NCBI GenBank assembly: GCA_947177635.1
Contig: CAMWVQ010000002.1
Span: forward strand, 62,001-126,000
Length of the DNA stretch: 64,000 nucleotides
Direction: 5' to 3'
Source of the DNA: an uncultured Porphyromonadaceae bacterium
Lineage (GTDB): Bacteria > Bacteroidota > Bacteroidia > Bacteroidales > Muribaculaceae
Each line of letters starts with the position of its first letter. The stretch's first letter is position 1. Below, piece after piece: positions 23,632 through 31,259 of the stretch. The notes under the pieces were generated by a model, which saw only the letters and a program-made list of their open reading frames with translations, had not been told where the DNA came from and searched no databases. The translations under genes were made by a program, and so were the position numbers.

Positions 23632-25189
23632 ACTTACAAAGGAACAGAAGGAGGCATTCGCGCAGTGGAAGGAACACTGCCGCGAAGTCCAGGCCATGAC
23701 GGCAGCGTCCTTATCTATCGTAAAGGAGTCGCCTGTCGAGAAGGAGCGTCGCATTAAACGGCTGCTCTCCAATTATGACGAATTCTGCGAGTATTATTTC
23801 GCACACTACCTCACCCTGCGCGACAAGACCACCGGGGAGGTTATCCGAGTGATACACAATGCGCCGTTCCATACCAAAGCGGCGCTCACGATAAAGAACA
23901 CGCCAAATCTGAAGGCGGTGTTCAAATGGCCGCGCGGCCACGCCAAATCCACCCACATCGGAGTGTTCATTCCCCTTTGGCTGATTTTCCAGCCGAAGAG
24001 GCTTATCAATTTTATGGTCACTGTCGGCAAGTCCGAGGATAGCGCCAACCGTCTGCTCGGTGACCTTCAGGCGGAACTGGAATACAACCAGAAGCTCATC
24101 GCTGATTTTGGTGAACAGAAAAACCTCGGCTTATGGCTGCAGGGTGAGTTCAAAACCAAAGGCGGGGCAAAATTCCTCGCCGTGGGCCGCGGACAGTCGC
24201 CGCGCGGCCTCCGCGACCGTGAGGCCCGTCCGGACTATATTGCGATCGACGACCTTGACGATGACGAGCTCTGCCGCAATGAAAAGCGTGTCAAGGAACT
24301 CACAGACTGGGTCAAGGAGGCTCTGTTCGGTGCGCTCGATGTTGGCCGTGGCCGCTTTATCATGGTAGGCAACCTTATTTCTAAAAAATCGGTACTTGCC
24401 AATATCGCCGCTTCAAAGGGTGTGCATGTGTCCGAGATAAAGGCTGTCGACCGTGACGGCAACCCGGTGTGGGTTGAGAAGTGGACTAAGGAGGAGGCGC
24501 AGGCTGTCAAGGATTTCATGGGATACCGTGCTTGGGAAAAGGAGATGATGCACAACCCCATCAATGACGGCTCCATATTCCGGCATGAGTGGATACGCTT
24601 CAAGCGTATGCCGAAACTCGAAAAGTACGAGATGCTCGTGTGCTATACCGACCCGTCATTTAAATCGACAACGGCAAACGACTACAAGGCATGCCGACTG
24701 TGGGGCAAGATCGGGACGGAGCTGCACCTCATTGACTGCTATGTCCGCCAGGACACAGTGTCCGGAATGGTGCGCTGGCTCTATGACCTCTATGAACGCA
24801 CACGTGACCGTGTGGCAATATCCTTCTTCATGGAGGCCAATTTCATGCAGGACATCATCCTCGACGAGTTCGCCGCCGAGGGAAATATCCGTGGGTATCA
24901 GTTGCCCATACTGCCGGACACCAGGAAGAAGCCGGAAAAGGTGCAGCGCATCGAAGCGGTGTCGCCGCTGTGGGAGCGTGGCTTCGTATTTTACAACGAG
25001 GCTCTGAAGGAGTCCCCTGATATGGAGGTCGGCATCGAGCAGACCCTGGCTCTCGAGCGAGGCTCCCGCGCGCATGATGACGCGCCGGATGCCGACGAGG
25101 GTGCTATCTGGTATCTGCAGCGCAGCACTCGTCAGGAAGTTTTCAAACCGGTGGCGATTCCCCGTCGCTCACCTAAAAATACGTGGTAG
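23621..25189 (+). CDS. Large terminase subunit (gp28-like)
   Basis: 522 residues. ATPase domain with a Walker A-like 'KWPRGHAKSTH' (~residue 105) and Walker B-type region near 'PDYIAIDDLDDDE'. The C-terminal nuclease domain includes 'MLVCYTDPSFKSTTANDYKA', whose Asp residues bind metal in RNase H-fold terminases. It pumps DNA into the prohead and cuts it. In Mu-like phages it packages host DNA together with the integrated genome. It is of full length. Confidence 0.92.
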   Translation: MATKLTKEQKEAFAQWKEHCREVQAMTAASLSIVKESPVEKERRIKRLLSNYDEFCEYYFAHYLTLRDKTTGEVIRVIHNAPFHTKAALTIKNTPNLKAVFKWPRGHAKSTHIGVFIPLWLIFQPKRLINFMVTVGKSEDSANRLLGDLQAELEYNQKLIADFGEQKNLGLWLQGEFKTKGGAKFLAVGRGQSPRGLRDREARPDYIAIDDLDDDELCRNEKRVKELTDWVKEALFGALDVGRGRFIMVGNLISKKSVLANIAASKGVHVSEIKAVDRDGNPVWVEKWTKEEAQAVKDFMGYRAWEKEMMHNPINDGSIFRHEWIRFKRMPKLEKYEMLVCYTDPSFKSTTANDYKACRLWGKIGTELHLIDCYVRQDTVSGMVRWLYDLYERTRDRVAISFFMEANFMQDIILDEFAAEGNIRGYQLPILPDTRKKPEKVQRIEAVSPLWERGFVFYNEALKESPDMEVGIEQTLALERGSRAHDDAPDADEGAIWYLQRSTRQEVFKPVAIPRRSPKNTW

Positions 25190-25190
25190 T

Positions 25191-25607
25191 ATGTTTATCG
25201 ACGCTGACGATTACAAAGTAGTGATTGGTGATGCGGCCCTGAAAGTCATGGCGCAGTCGTCACCTGAAAATATAGCCAATGCCGAGGCGGAGGCCATTGA
25301 GGAAATATCGGGCTATCTTCGCCCGGTATATGACACCGCGGCCATTTTCACCGTGACAGGCAATGACCGCAACCGGCTTATAGTGATGTACACCGCCGAC
25401 ATTGTGTTGTACCACCTCACGGCTTCTCAGCCGCAGAGAATGGGCAGCGAGATACGCAAGGAGCGATATGAGCGTGCAATCAAGTGGCTCGAGGACGTAC
25501 AGGCAGGCAGAATCGTCCCCGACCTTCCTCTTGCCGGATCTGATCGCGACAGTTCCGGCTTCGGCACCTCCTATTATTCATTTCCCAAACTTAGACACGA
25601 CTGGTGA
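25191..25607 (+). CDS. gp36-like head-completion / connector protein
   Basis: 138 residues from ATG 25191, one base after the terminase stop. Helical protein matching the DUF1320/gp36 pattern: 'EAEAIEEISGYLRPVYDTAA' and 'DIVLYHLTASQPQRMGSEIR', followed by a flexible C terminus. In Mu the homologue joins head and tail. Its stop overlaps the portal start by 4 bases. Placed between terminase and portal, an unusual but known order. Confidence 0.8.
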   Translation: MFIDADDYKVVIGDAALKVMAQSSPENIANAEAEAIEEISGYLRPVYDTAAIFTVTGNDRNRLIVMYTADIVLYHLTASQPQRMGSEIRKERYERAIKWLEDVQAGRIVPDLPLAGSDRDSSGFGTSYYSFPKLRHDW

Positions 25608-26986
25608 TTATGGGCCGCAGACCGAACAGACCGAAACTCAGCCGGGCGCAGAAGGAAGCCAAAGGCAGGATACAAAAGCAGACATCCGTCATCCTGGAGC
25701 TGCACCGCTACGCGGAATTTTTCTCAAAAAACGACATCGAGGACTGGCGCCGGGCTTGGCAGAGCGCGATTGATCCACGCCATCCGTCCCGACAGAAGCT
25801 GTACGACATCTACCGCGACGCCATGACCGACTCGCATCTTTCGGGCTGCATACAGCAGCGCGTGGGGTTCGTTATGTCGCGCTCGTTCAAACTCGTCAAT
25901 GAGAACGGCGACCAGGACGATGCCGCAGGGCACCTGTTCGACCAGTCCTGGTTCAAGGACTTGTGCCGGCTCTGTCTGGAGTCGATATGGTACGGCCACT
26001 CACTCATCGAGCTTGGCGATGTTGTCAGCGACGGCGACGGCCACCCGGCTTTCTCCGGCGTGTCGCTCATTCCCCGCAAGCACGTGATTCCTGAAAAGGG
26101 CCGAGTGGTGCAGCGCGTGGGCCTGAACTGGGAAACCGGCATCGAGTTCCGGGAGCGCCCCTGGCGCGACTGGCTTATCGAGGCCGGGCGCCCGGATGAC
26201 CTCGGGTTGCTGCTGAAGGCCGCACTCCATACCATCCCCAAAAAGCACGCGATGACGTTTTGGGATTGTTTCGCGGAAATATTCGGCATGCCGTGGCGAA
26301 TAGCCCGCACATCGACCCGCGACCCGAATGAGTTCAAGCGTCTGCAGGACATGATCTACAACGGCGGAGCCAATCAGGGTATGGTTGCCGGCATGGAAAC
26401 GGAGATTCAGTTCGTGGAATCCGGCAAGGGAGACGCCTTCAACGTCTACGACAAGCGAATCGACCGCGCCAACTCTGAATTGTCAAAACTGGTGATAGGC
26501 CAGACCATGACCATCGAGGACGGCTCGTCGCTCTCACAGTCGCAGACCCACCTCGAGGTGTTCATGAATCTTGTGGAGTCTGACCGCGACTTCCTGCGCG
26601 ACATCATAAACAATCAGCTAATCCCCATTATGGCCCTGCACGGCTTCCCGGTCAAGGGGCTGCGCTTCGAGTGGAACGACGCGGTGGACTATACGCCGGA
26701 GCAGCAGGTGGCATACGAAACGATGATTGCCGACCGCTACGAAGTCGACCCGTCGTATTTCGCCGACAAATATAATATGCCTGTCGGAGAGCGTCAATGT
26801 CGGTCATTATGGCGGAATTATTATGCAGGCGGCGACAGCAATGAGGACGATGACAAAAATAGTCAAAAAAAGAGGGAGAAAATTCTTGAGCGTTTCTTTG
26901 ATACTCTTGACCGCCTCATGGAAAACCATAGTGCCGACGAAGTTGCACGAATACTTCACGGTCCCAGCCAAGATTTTTTCGACTGA
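25604..26986 (+). CDS. Portal protein (Mu gp29-like, DUF935)
   Basis: 460 residues. Matches the DUF935 portal family: 'MTDSHLSGCIQQRVGFVMSR', 'DLCRLCLESIWYGHSLIELG' and 'GKGDAFNVYDKRIDRANSEL'. It forms the dodecameric ring at the head vertex through which DNA passes. The last codons run through TTTTTTC and stop at TGA 26984-26986, directly before a perfect stem-loop; a -1 slip there would extend the protein into the MuF frame. Confidence 0.9.
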   Translation: MIMGRRPNRPKLSRAQKEAKGRIQKQTSVILELHRYAEFFSKNDIEDWRRAWQSAIDPRHPSRQKLYDIYRDAMTDSHLSGCIQQRVGFVMSRSFKLVNENGDQDDAAGHLFDQSWFKDLCRLCLESIWYGHSLIELGDVVSDGDGHPAFSGVSLIPRKHVIPEKGRVVQRVGLNWETGIEFRERPWRDWLIEAGRPDDLGLLLKAALHTIPKKHAMTFWDCFAEIFGMPWRIARTSTRDPNEFKRLQDMIYNGGANQGMVAGMETEIQFVESGKGDAFNVYDKRIDRANSELSKLVIGQTMTIEDGSSLSQSQTHLEVFMNLVESDRDFLRDIINNQLIPIMALHGFPVKGLRFEWNDAVDYTPEQQVAYETMIADRYEVDPSYFADKYNMPVGERQCRSLWRNYYAGGDSNEDDDKNSQKKREKILERFFDTLDRLMENHSADEVARILHGPSQDFFD

Positions 26987-27008
26987 GCCCCTCTGACTAC
27001 GAGGGGCT
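26974..27008 (+). promoter_or_regulatory. Putative -1 ribosomal frameshift cassette (portal to MuF)
   Basis: TTTTTTC (26974-26980) sits in the zero-frame register T-TTT-TTC. Three bases later comes the portal stop TGA (26984-26986). A perfect stem AGCCCCTC / GAGGGGCT (26986-26993 with 27001-27008, loop of 7) begins 5 bases after the heptamer. After slipping, the ribosome enters the MuF frame, which lacks any ATG in its first 40 codons. Confidence 0.75.
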
Positions 27009-28302
27009 GCACAGACGCTATGCCTCCTTACTCGATGGAGTGGTCATAGAGAAACTTGCCGCTCCCGGAGATGATTTGCGTAAGCGTCTGTCCGCGCTGT
27101 TCTCCGGCATGATGAAGTCGCTTTTCAAAGAGAAAGGTGCGCAGTTCCGTGTCGAACTTGTGGCCGACCCGGCTGTGCAGGAGTTTGTCAATGCTCATGC
27201 CTCAGCTCTCGACTCGGCCTTTCAGAAGATGGAGATGTCTGATGCGATGCGCCGGCGCCTGACCCGGTCGAATTACATTTTCTCCGGCATGAAGGCATTT
27301 CATGAGCTGCATGAGGCGTTCCCATCGCTGCTCGACGAGAACGGCAATAGAAAGCCATTCGAACGGTTTTTGAATGATGTTCAAAGCATCGACAAAACCT
27401 ATAATTCCAATTACCTCCGGGCTGAATATAACTTCGTGGCCGCATCTGCGGAGATGGCCGGTCGGTGGGAGCAATTCATGCGCGACGGCGACCGATACAA
27501 TCTCCAGTACCGTACACAGCGCGATGACAAGGTGCGCCCGGAACATGCCGCACTCGACCGTGTGACTCTGCCGCCTTCAGATTCATTCTGGGAGGAGTTC
27601 TACCCGCCGAACGGTTGGAACTGCCGCTGCACCGTAGTTCAGGTGCGCAAATCAAAGTATCCTGAAACTCCCCATGACGAGGCGATGCGCCTTGGAGATG
27701 AGGCCCTGCAGCGCGACACAAAAGGTGTCTTTCGGTTCAATGCCGGCAAGGAGGGCAAATCCGTCCCGGACTACAACCCTTACACCATCCGACGTTGTTC
27801 GACCTGCCCCATAGCAAAAGGAGATAAAGGCCGTAAACTGGCATTTGTGCCGGACAACGAGGTGTGCCAGGCATGTGCCATATTTCATGAATGTGCCGGC
27901 AACGCGGAGAAATCGGTCAGGGCGGTTGAACGAAAACATTATATGCGTGAAATGGCTCCATTGCTTGGACGTCGCTGCTCTAAGACCATCGACAGCAATT
28001 CAACTGTTCAGGTAGGTTTTTCAACCTATGGAAACAAGCATCTGTTTTCTGACACATTCGGCAGGTCGAAGATACTTTCAAAAGATGATTTGAAAAATCT
28101 GGACACCCTTCTTGAACACTCAACATACGAAGGCGAGTCTGGGTTGACCCACACGAGAAATGATGGGATTGAACATTTTTATTATTTCAAGACAACGTTA
28201 CGCGGTCACGAAATCAGGCTAAATATAGCCAAGCAGGTTGAAACCGACCCTCACGGCCGCACTCGAACCTCATATTTTCTATACTCAGTCAATGATATAT
28301 GA
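26980..28302 (+). CDS. MuF-type head morphogenesis protein with C-terminal nuclease/toxin-like domain
   Basis: The frame is open from 26932. It has no ATG early on; GTG 27040 would give 420 residues, while entry by -1 frameshift at 26980 would give a portal fusion of ~899 residues. Codons 26983-27040 (L-S-P-S-D-Y-E-G-L-H-R-R-Y-A-S-L-L) look like real coding sequence. The MuF core ends in the family signature 'PPNGWNCRCTVVQV'. A Cys-rich linker follows, then ~110 C-terminal residues from 'GFSTYGNKHLFSDTFGRSKI' to 'TSYFLYSVNDI'. These resemble the phage barnase-EndoU-colicin-RelE-like nuclease group carried by MuF proteins. It may be delivered into the host with phage DNA. The nuclease label needs a profile search. 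Confidence 0.8.
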   Translation, partial: RLSPSDYEGLHRRYASLLDGVVIEKLAAPGDDLRKRLSALFSGMMKSLFKEKGAQFRVELVADPAVQEFVNAHASALDSAFQKMEMSDAMRRRLTRSNYIFSGMKAFHELHEAFPSLLDENGNRKPFERFLNDVQSIDKTYNSNYLRAEYNFVAASAEMAGRWEQFMRDGDRYNLQYRTQRDDKVRPEHAALDRVTLPPSDSFWEEFYPPNGWNCRCTVVQVRKSKYPETPHDEAMRLGDEALQRDTKGVFRFNAGKEGKSVPDYNPYTIRRCSTCPIAKGDKGRKLAFVPDNEVCQACAIFHECAGNAEKSVRAVERKHYMREMAPLLGRRCSKTIDSNSTVQVGFSTYGNKHLFSDTFGRSKILSKDDLKNLDTLLEHSTYEGESGLTHTRNDGIEHFYYFKTTLRGHEIRLNIAKQVETDPHGRTRTSYFLYSVNDI

Positions 28303-28518
28303 CAAAAGCACCGAAGGCGGATCTTAGGTCTAAATTGCCAGCTTACCATTCCTTCAATGCTTTGTGCAAAATTACAAACAAATTCTGAAACACAAAAGTT
28401 TATGGGAAAGATTTTCCTGATTATGGGATTTAAGATGAAATTTTGCGTAACTTTGCCATTGACTGGTCAATCTCTCCATCGCGCTTGGGCATAATTCATC
28501 CTTCAATAATATAAACCA
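28303..28518. promoter_or_regulatory. Intergenic region with promoter of the barrel gene
   Basis: A TAACTTTG -7 box lies at 28448-28455, 64 bases before the barrel gene start. No good TTTG -33 box is visible at the usual distance. The region is more AT-rich than its neighbours, as is common for independently expressed lysogeny genes. Confidence 0.55.
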
Positions 28519-29049
28519 ATGAAAAAAATCACATTTCTGCTTATGGTGCTGGCGCTCCATTTCTCGGCGGCGGCCACCGACTGGTTCCCTTTCAACACGG
28601 TAAATCACAAATGGAACATCTCACTGAATGGCGGGTATTCTCCTTCCGGGGATGTTGGACTGATGAGTTTCGGAGCGACAGTCCGAGGCATACATGCCAC
28701 TATAGGGTGGCTTGGATCGACACATAAGGATGACCCGCATCTCGACACTTGGAACGAGGATGCCTCATTTATGTTCCATGCCGGCTACCAGATTCCAGTT
28801 GTGAAAGCATTCCGTATCATACCAGTCTTAGGCATGGTTGGAGTGGGAGAAGCCCACACCGATGGTTATGACTGGGATTTCACTTATGACGCGTATGGAC
28901 GTCCCACAGGAATGACCAACAAGGTGACCACGGAGCTGGAGTACAAGTTTGATTACGGGGCTCATCTGGTGTTCAACCACCGCAAGCTCATTGTGAACCT
29001 CGGAGTGACACGCCACACATTGCTCGGAGGTGTCGGTCTCGAATTCTGA
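28519..29049 (+). CDS. Prophage-encoded outer-membrane beta-barrel protein
   Basis: 176 residues with a Sec signal peptide (MKKITFLLMVLALHFSAAA). The mature part alternates polar and hydrophobic residues in short strands ('ISLNGGYSPSG', 'FGATVRGIHATIGW', 'LIVNLGVTRHTLLGGVGLEF') and ends in Phe, the usual outer-membrane insertion signal. It has its own promoter and a terminator hairpin and is not part of the virion operons. Such extra genes are often expressed in the lysogen; a barrel could block superinfecting phages or change surface traits. No specific function can be assigned. Confidence 0.7.
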   Translation: MKKITFLLMVLALHFSAAATDWFPFNTVNHKWNISLNGGYSPSGDVGLMSFGATVRGIHATIGWLGSTHKDDPHLDTWNEDASFMFHAGYQIPVVKAFRIIPVLGMVGVGEAHTDGYDWDFTYDAYGRPTGMTNKVTTELEYKFDYGAHLVFNHRKLIVNLGVTRHTLLGGVGLEF

Positions 29050-29084
29050 CCGACATAAAACTGAGTTTTAATCAAAAGCTTTTT

Positions 29085-29112
29085 CCGGGGGCACAAAAAA
29101 TGCCCCCGGCCT
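29085..29112 (+). terminator. Hairpin after the barrel gene
   Basis: CCGGGGGCA (29085-29093) pairs perfectly with TGCCCCCGG (29101-29109) around an A-rich loop. It lies 36 bases after the stop. A T-run is short, so efficiency is uncertain. Confidence 0.6.
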
Positions 29113-29123
29113 GTTAAATAGTC

Positions 29124-29223
29124 GTCTCACTTACTTTTAACGAACGAACCCACTGGGCCTCGGAGCCGGGGGCATTATGCCCTTGCTCGAGACCCAGCGG
29201 GTTCGTTTTATTATAAGTGAGAC
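29124..29223. repeat. 100-bp imperfect palindrome
   Basis: GTCTCACTTA at 29124 is mirrored by TAAGTGAGAC ending at 29223. Inside, ACGAAC-ACCC-CTGGG-CTCG on the left is answered by CGAG-CCCAG-GGGTTCGTT on the right. The transcript could fold into a long hairpin of some 40 pairs. No gene is contained. Confidence 0.7.
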
Positions 29224-29250
29224 ACTGCAAAATTAGCAATTTTCGCCGAC

Positions 29251-29523
29251 ATGACAATATTTGAAGTGCTGAATTTCAACCGCGAACTGCTCGAGAGGCT
29301 ACGCCGGATAGGCGTAAGGCTCGAGGACACCGCCTACATCGACCTCTTTGTTGACTTCAACAACATGGTCGGTGCCGGCGACAAGGTGTCGTATGCGGTG
29401 GCGGTTCTGGCCGACAAATATGGCGTGAGCGAGAGGAAGGTATACAACCTGATAAAGCGTTTCCAGTCATCGGCTCTGCCGATTTGCCCGGCAAAGAATG
29501 ACTGCAATCCGCGTGCGGTGTGA
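29251..29523 (+). CDS. Small helix-turn-helix protein, possible late-gene activator
   Basis: 90 residues. The middle, 'GDKVSYAVAVLADKYGVSER' and 'KVYNLIKRF', is a helix-turn-helix of the Mor/C type in which a phage protein activates late transcription in Mu. The C terminus carries two or three Cys residues ('PICPAKNDCN'). It stands alone between a palindrome and the thymidylate-synthase-like gene. It is a good candidate to bind the palindromic operators at 23038-23077, but this is inference from genome logic only. Confidence 0.5.
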   Translation: MTIFEVLNFNRELLERLRRIGVRLEDTAYIDLFVDFNNMVGAGDKVSYAVAVLADKYGVSERKVYNLIKRFQSSALPICPAKNDCNPRAV

Positions 29524-29561
29524 TTCCCGGTTCCGATAGTGTGCCGCTGATGGCGCGTGCC

Positions 29562-29569
29562 TACCTTTG
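29562..29569 (+). promoter_or_regulatory. -7 box TACCTTTG of the modification operon
   Basis: TACCTTTG matches the TAnnTTTG consensus and ends 24 bases before ATG 29594. No clear TTTG box is seen 19-21 bases upstream. Confidence 0.55.
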
Positions 29570-29593
29570 CACCATCACCAACAATCAACCGAA

Positions 29594-30313
29594 ATGGCAC
29601 GCAACAAATATCACCAAATCCTCGCCCGGATTCTTGACAACGGCAGGCACCAGGTCAACAAGAAGGGCAATATAACCTATCTTATCAATGAGCAGCTATC
29701 ACTTACCCCGGCCGATCTGCTTGAAATTTTCGAGGGACACGGACTGGCCCGCAAGAAGCTCCGCTCCGAGCTGAGGCTCTTCATGAGCGGCGAGCGCTCT
29801 GTGGAGAAGTACCGCGAGGCCGGCATAAACTGGTGGGACTACTGCGGTTCGATCCTGGTCAACTCCTACCCCACCTATTTCGAGAAGCTCCCGCCGCTGC
29901 TCGCCAGGATCAATACAGAGCGTCGCCCGTCAAAGAACTATGTGCTGTTCCTCGGAGCGACCGAGGCAGAGAGCAACCAGGCCCCATGCCTGTCGCTCGT
30001 TCAGTTCCAAATCGAGGACGGCGAACTGGTGGTGTCTGCCTACCAGCGCAGCTCCGACGCCAACCTCGGACTGCCGGCCGACATATACCACCTCTACCTC
30101 ATGGCCCGGCACATCGACTTCCCCCTCAAGTCAATAACACTGTTCCTGGGCAACGTGCATGTGTACGACAACAATATCGACAACACCCGCCGACTTCTCG
30201 CCGGAGAGGACAGCGTCAAATTCCGTGCCAACGAGGACAGTGTGCAATGCGAGCATTGCCAATGTCGAGTGCAGCCGGAATTGGATAAAATCAAATTCGA
30301 ACTGAACGTATGA
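29594..30313 (+). CDS. Thymidylate-synthase-fold protein, possible dCMP-modifying enzyme
   Basis: 239 residues from ATG 29594. Key thymidylate-synthase landmarks are present: a catalytic Cys in 'QAPCLSLVQF', the nucleotide-binding 'YQRSSD', 'LGLPADI' and 'GNVHVYDNN' (His and Tyr of the sugar-binding loop). The Asn that selects dUMP in ThyA (G-L-P-F-N-I) is Asp here (G-L-P-A-D-I). In dCMP hydroxymethylases the same position is Asp, and Asn-to-Asp changes in ThyA shift preference to dCMP. The usual N-terminal Arg-Thr-Gly phosphate loop is degenerate. It may make 5-substituted dCMP for the phage genome. It overlaps the methylase gene by 4 bases. Confidence 0.75.
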   Translation: MARNKYHQILARILDNGRHQVNKKGNITYLINEQLSLTPADLLEIFEGHGLARKKLRSELRLFMSGERSVEKYREAGINWWDYCGSILVNSYPTYFEKLPPLLARINTERRPSKNYVLFLGATEAESNQAPCLSLVQFQIEDGELVVSAYQRSSDANLGLPADIYHLYLMARHIDFPLKSITLFLGNVHVYDNNIDNTRRLLAGEDSVKFRANEDSVQCEHCQCRVQPELDKIKFELNV

Positions 30314-31164
30314 GCCGCCTTTATCTGTCCGCTCCGCTGCCCTTCGTCGGGCAGAAGCGTATGTTCGCCAAACACTTCATCGAAGTGATAAAGCAATATC
30401 CGGCCGGCACCGTCTTCGTTGACCTTTTCGGTGGCTCGGGGCTGTTGTCACACATCACCAAGCACACCCATCCCGATTCACGGGTCATCTACAATGACTT
30501 CGACAACTACCGGCTGCGCATAGCCAATATTCCGCGCACCAATGCCCTGCTCGACCGTATCAGACCTATATCCGACGGTTTCGGGCGGCACAAACCCATA
30601 ACAGGGGCGGCAAGGGAGCGTATATTCGCCCTGCTTGAACAGGAAGAACGGGAAACCGGCTATCTCGACTTCATCACCCTGTCCTCCTCGCTGATGTTCT
30701 CGATGAAGTATAAGATGAGCATCCCGGAGATGCGCAAGGAAACGCTCTACAATAATGTGCGCAAGGCCGTATATGCCGAATGTCCGGATTATCTCGCCGG
30801 ACTGGAAATTGAATCGTGCGACTACCGGGAACTGTTCGAGCGGTTCAAGGATGTGCCCGGTGTGGTGTTCCTCGTAGACCCGCCTTATCTGTCTACCGAC
30901 GTGGGCACATACCGCATGTACTGGCGGCTCGCGGATTACCTCGATGTGCTGTCGGTGCTGTCTGGCCATAACTTTGTTTATTTCACTTCCGAGAAATCGT
31001 GCCTCGTGGAGTTGTGCGAATGGATGGGCCGCAACCCTTCGCTCGGCAACCCGTTCGAGCGTTGCAGCCGCAAGGAGTTTAACGCGACCATGAACCACAA
31101 TGCCCGGTACACGGACATCATGCTGTTCACCACACCCGACCTCCCTGCCGTCGATGCCGTCTGA
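30310..31164 (+). CDS. DNA adenine-N6 methyltransferase, D12 class (Dam-like)
   Basis: 284 residues. Motif I (AdoMet-binding) 'FVDLFGGSGLLS' at ~36-47 and catalytic motif IV 'DPPYL' at ~195 are both intact. An N-terminal 'LPFVGQKRMFAKHF' corresponds to the conserved start of D12 enzymes. It methylates adenine in a short DNA site. No restriction gene is nearby, so its role is probably protection of phage DNA from host restriction or control of phage genes. ATG overlaps the previous stop (ATGA). A terminator follows. Confidence 0.88.
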   Translation: MSRLYLSAPLPFVGQKRMFAKHFIEVIKQYPAGTVFVDLFGGSGLLSHITKHTHPDSRVIYNDFDNYRLRIANIPRTNALLDRIRPISDGFGRHKPITGAARERIFALLEQEERETGYLDFITLSSSLMFSMKYKMSIPEMRKETLYNNVRKAVYAECPDYLAGLEIESCDYRELFERFKDVPGVVFLVDPPYLSTDVGTYRMYWRLADYLDVLSVLSGHNFVYFTSEKSCLVELCEWMGRNPSLGNPFERCSRKEFNATMNHNARYTDIMLFTTPDLPAVDAV

Positions 31165-31191
31165 GGCCGTTTTCTCGCCCATATATCGCCA

Positions 31192-31234
31192 AGAGAGCCG
31201 CAACCCGATAAAGGATGTGGCTCTCTGTTTTCTT
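31192..31234 (+). terminator. Terminator of the modification operon
   Basis: AGAGAGCC (31192-31199) pairs with GGCTCTCT (31219-31226) and a T-rich run follows. It separates the rightward operon from the leftward early operon, which ends at 31260. Confidence 0.7.
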
Positions 31235-31259
31235 TGCGACACGGCGCGTTTATGTGGCC

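Noticed and set aside
29124..29223. tRNA or tRNA-like gene in the palindrome (GGGTTCG resembles a T-loop)
   Set aside because: The sequence folds as one long hairpin, with no acceptor stem, D-arm or anticodon arm in proper register.
30310..31164. Full restriction-modification system
   Set aside because: No endonuclease-like gene is adjacent; the methylase appears to be solitary.
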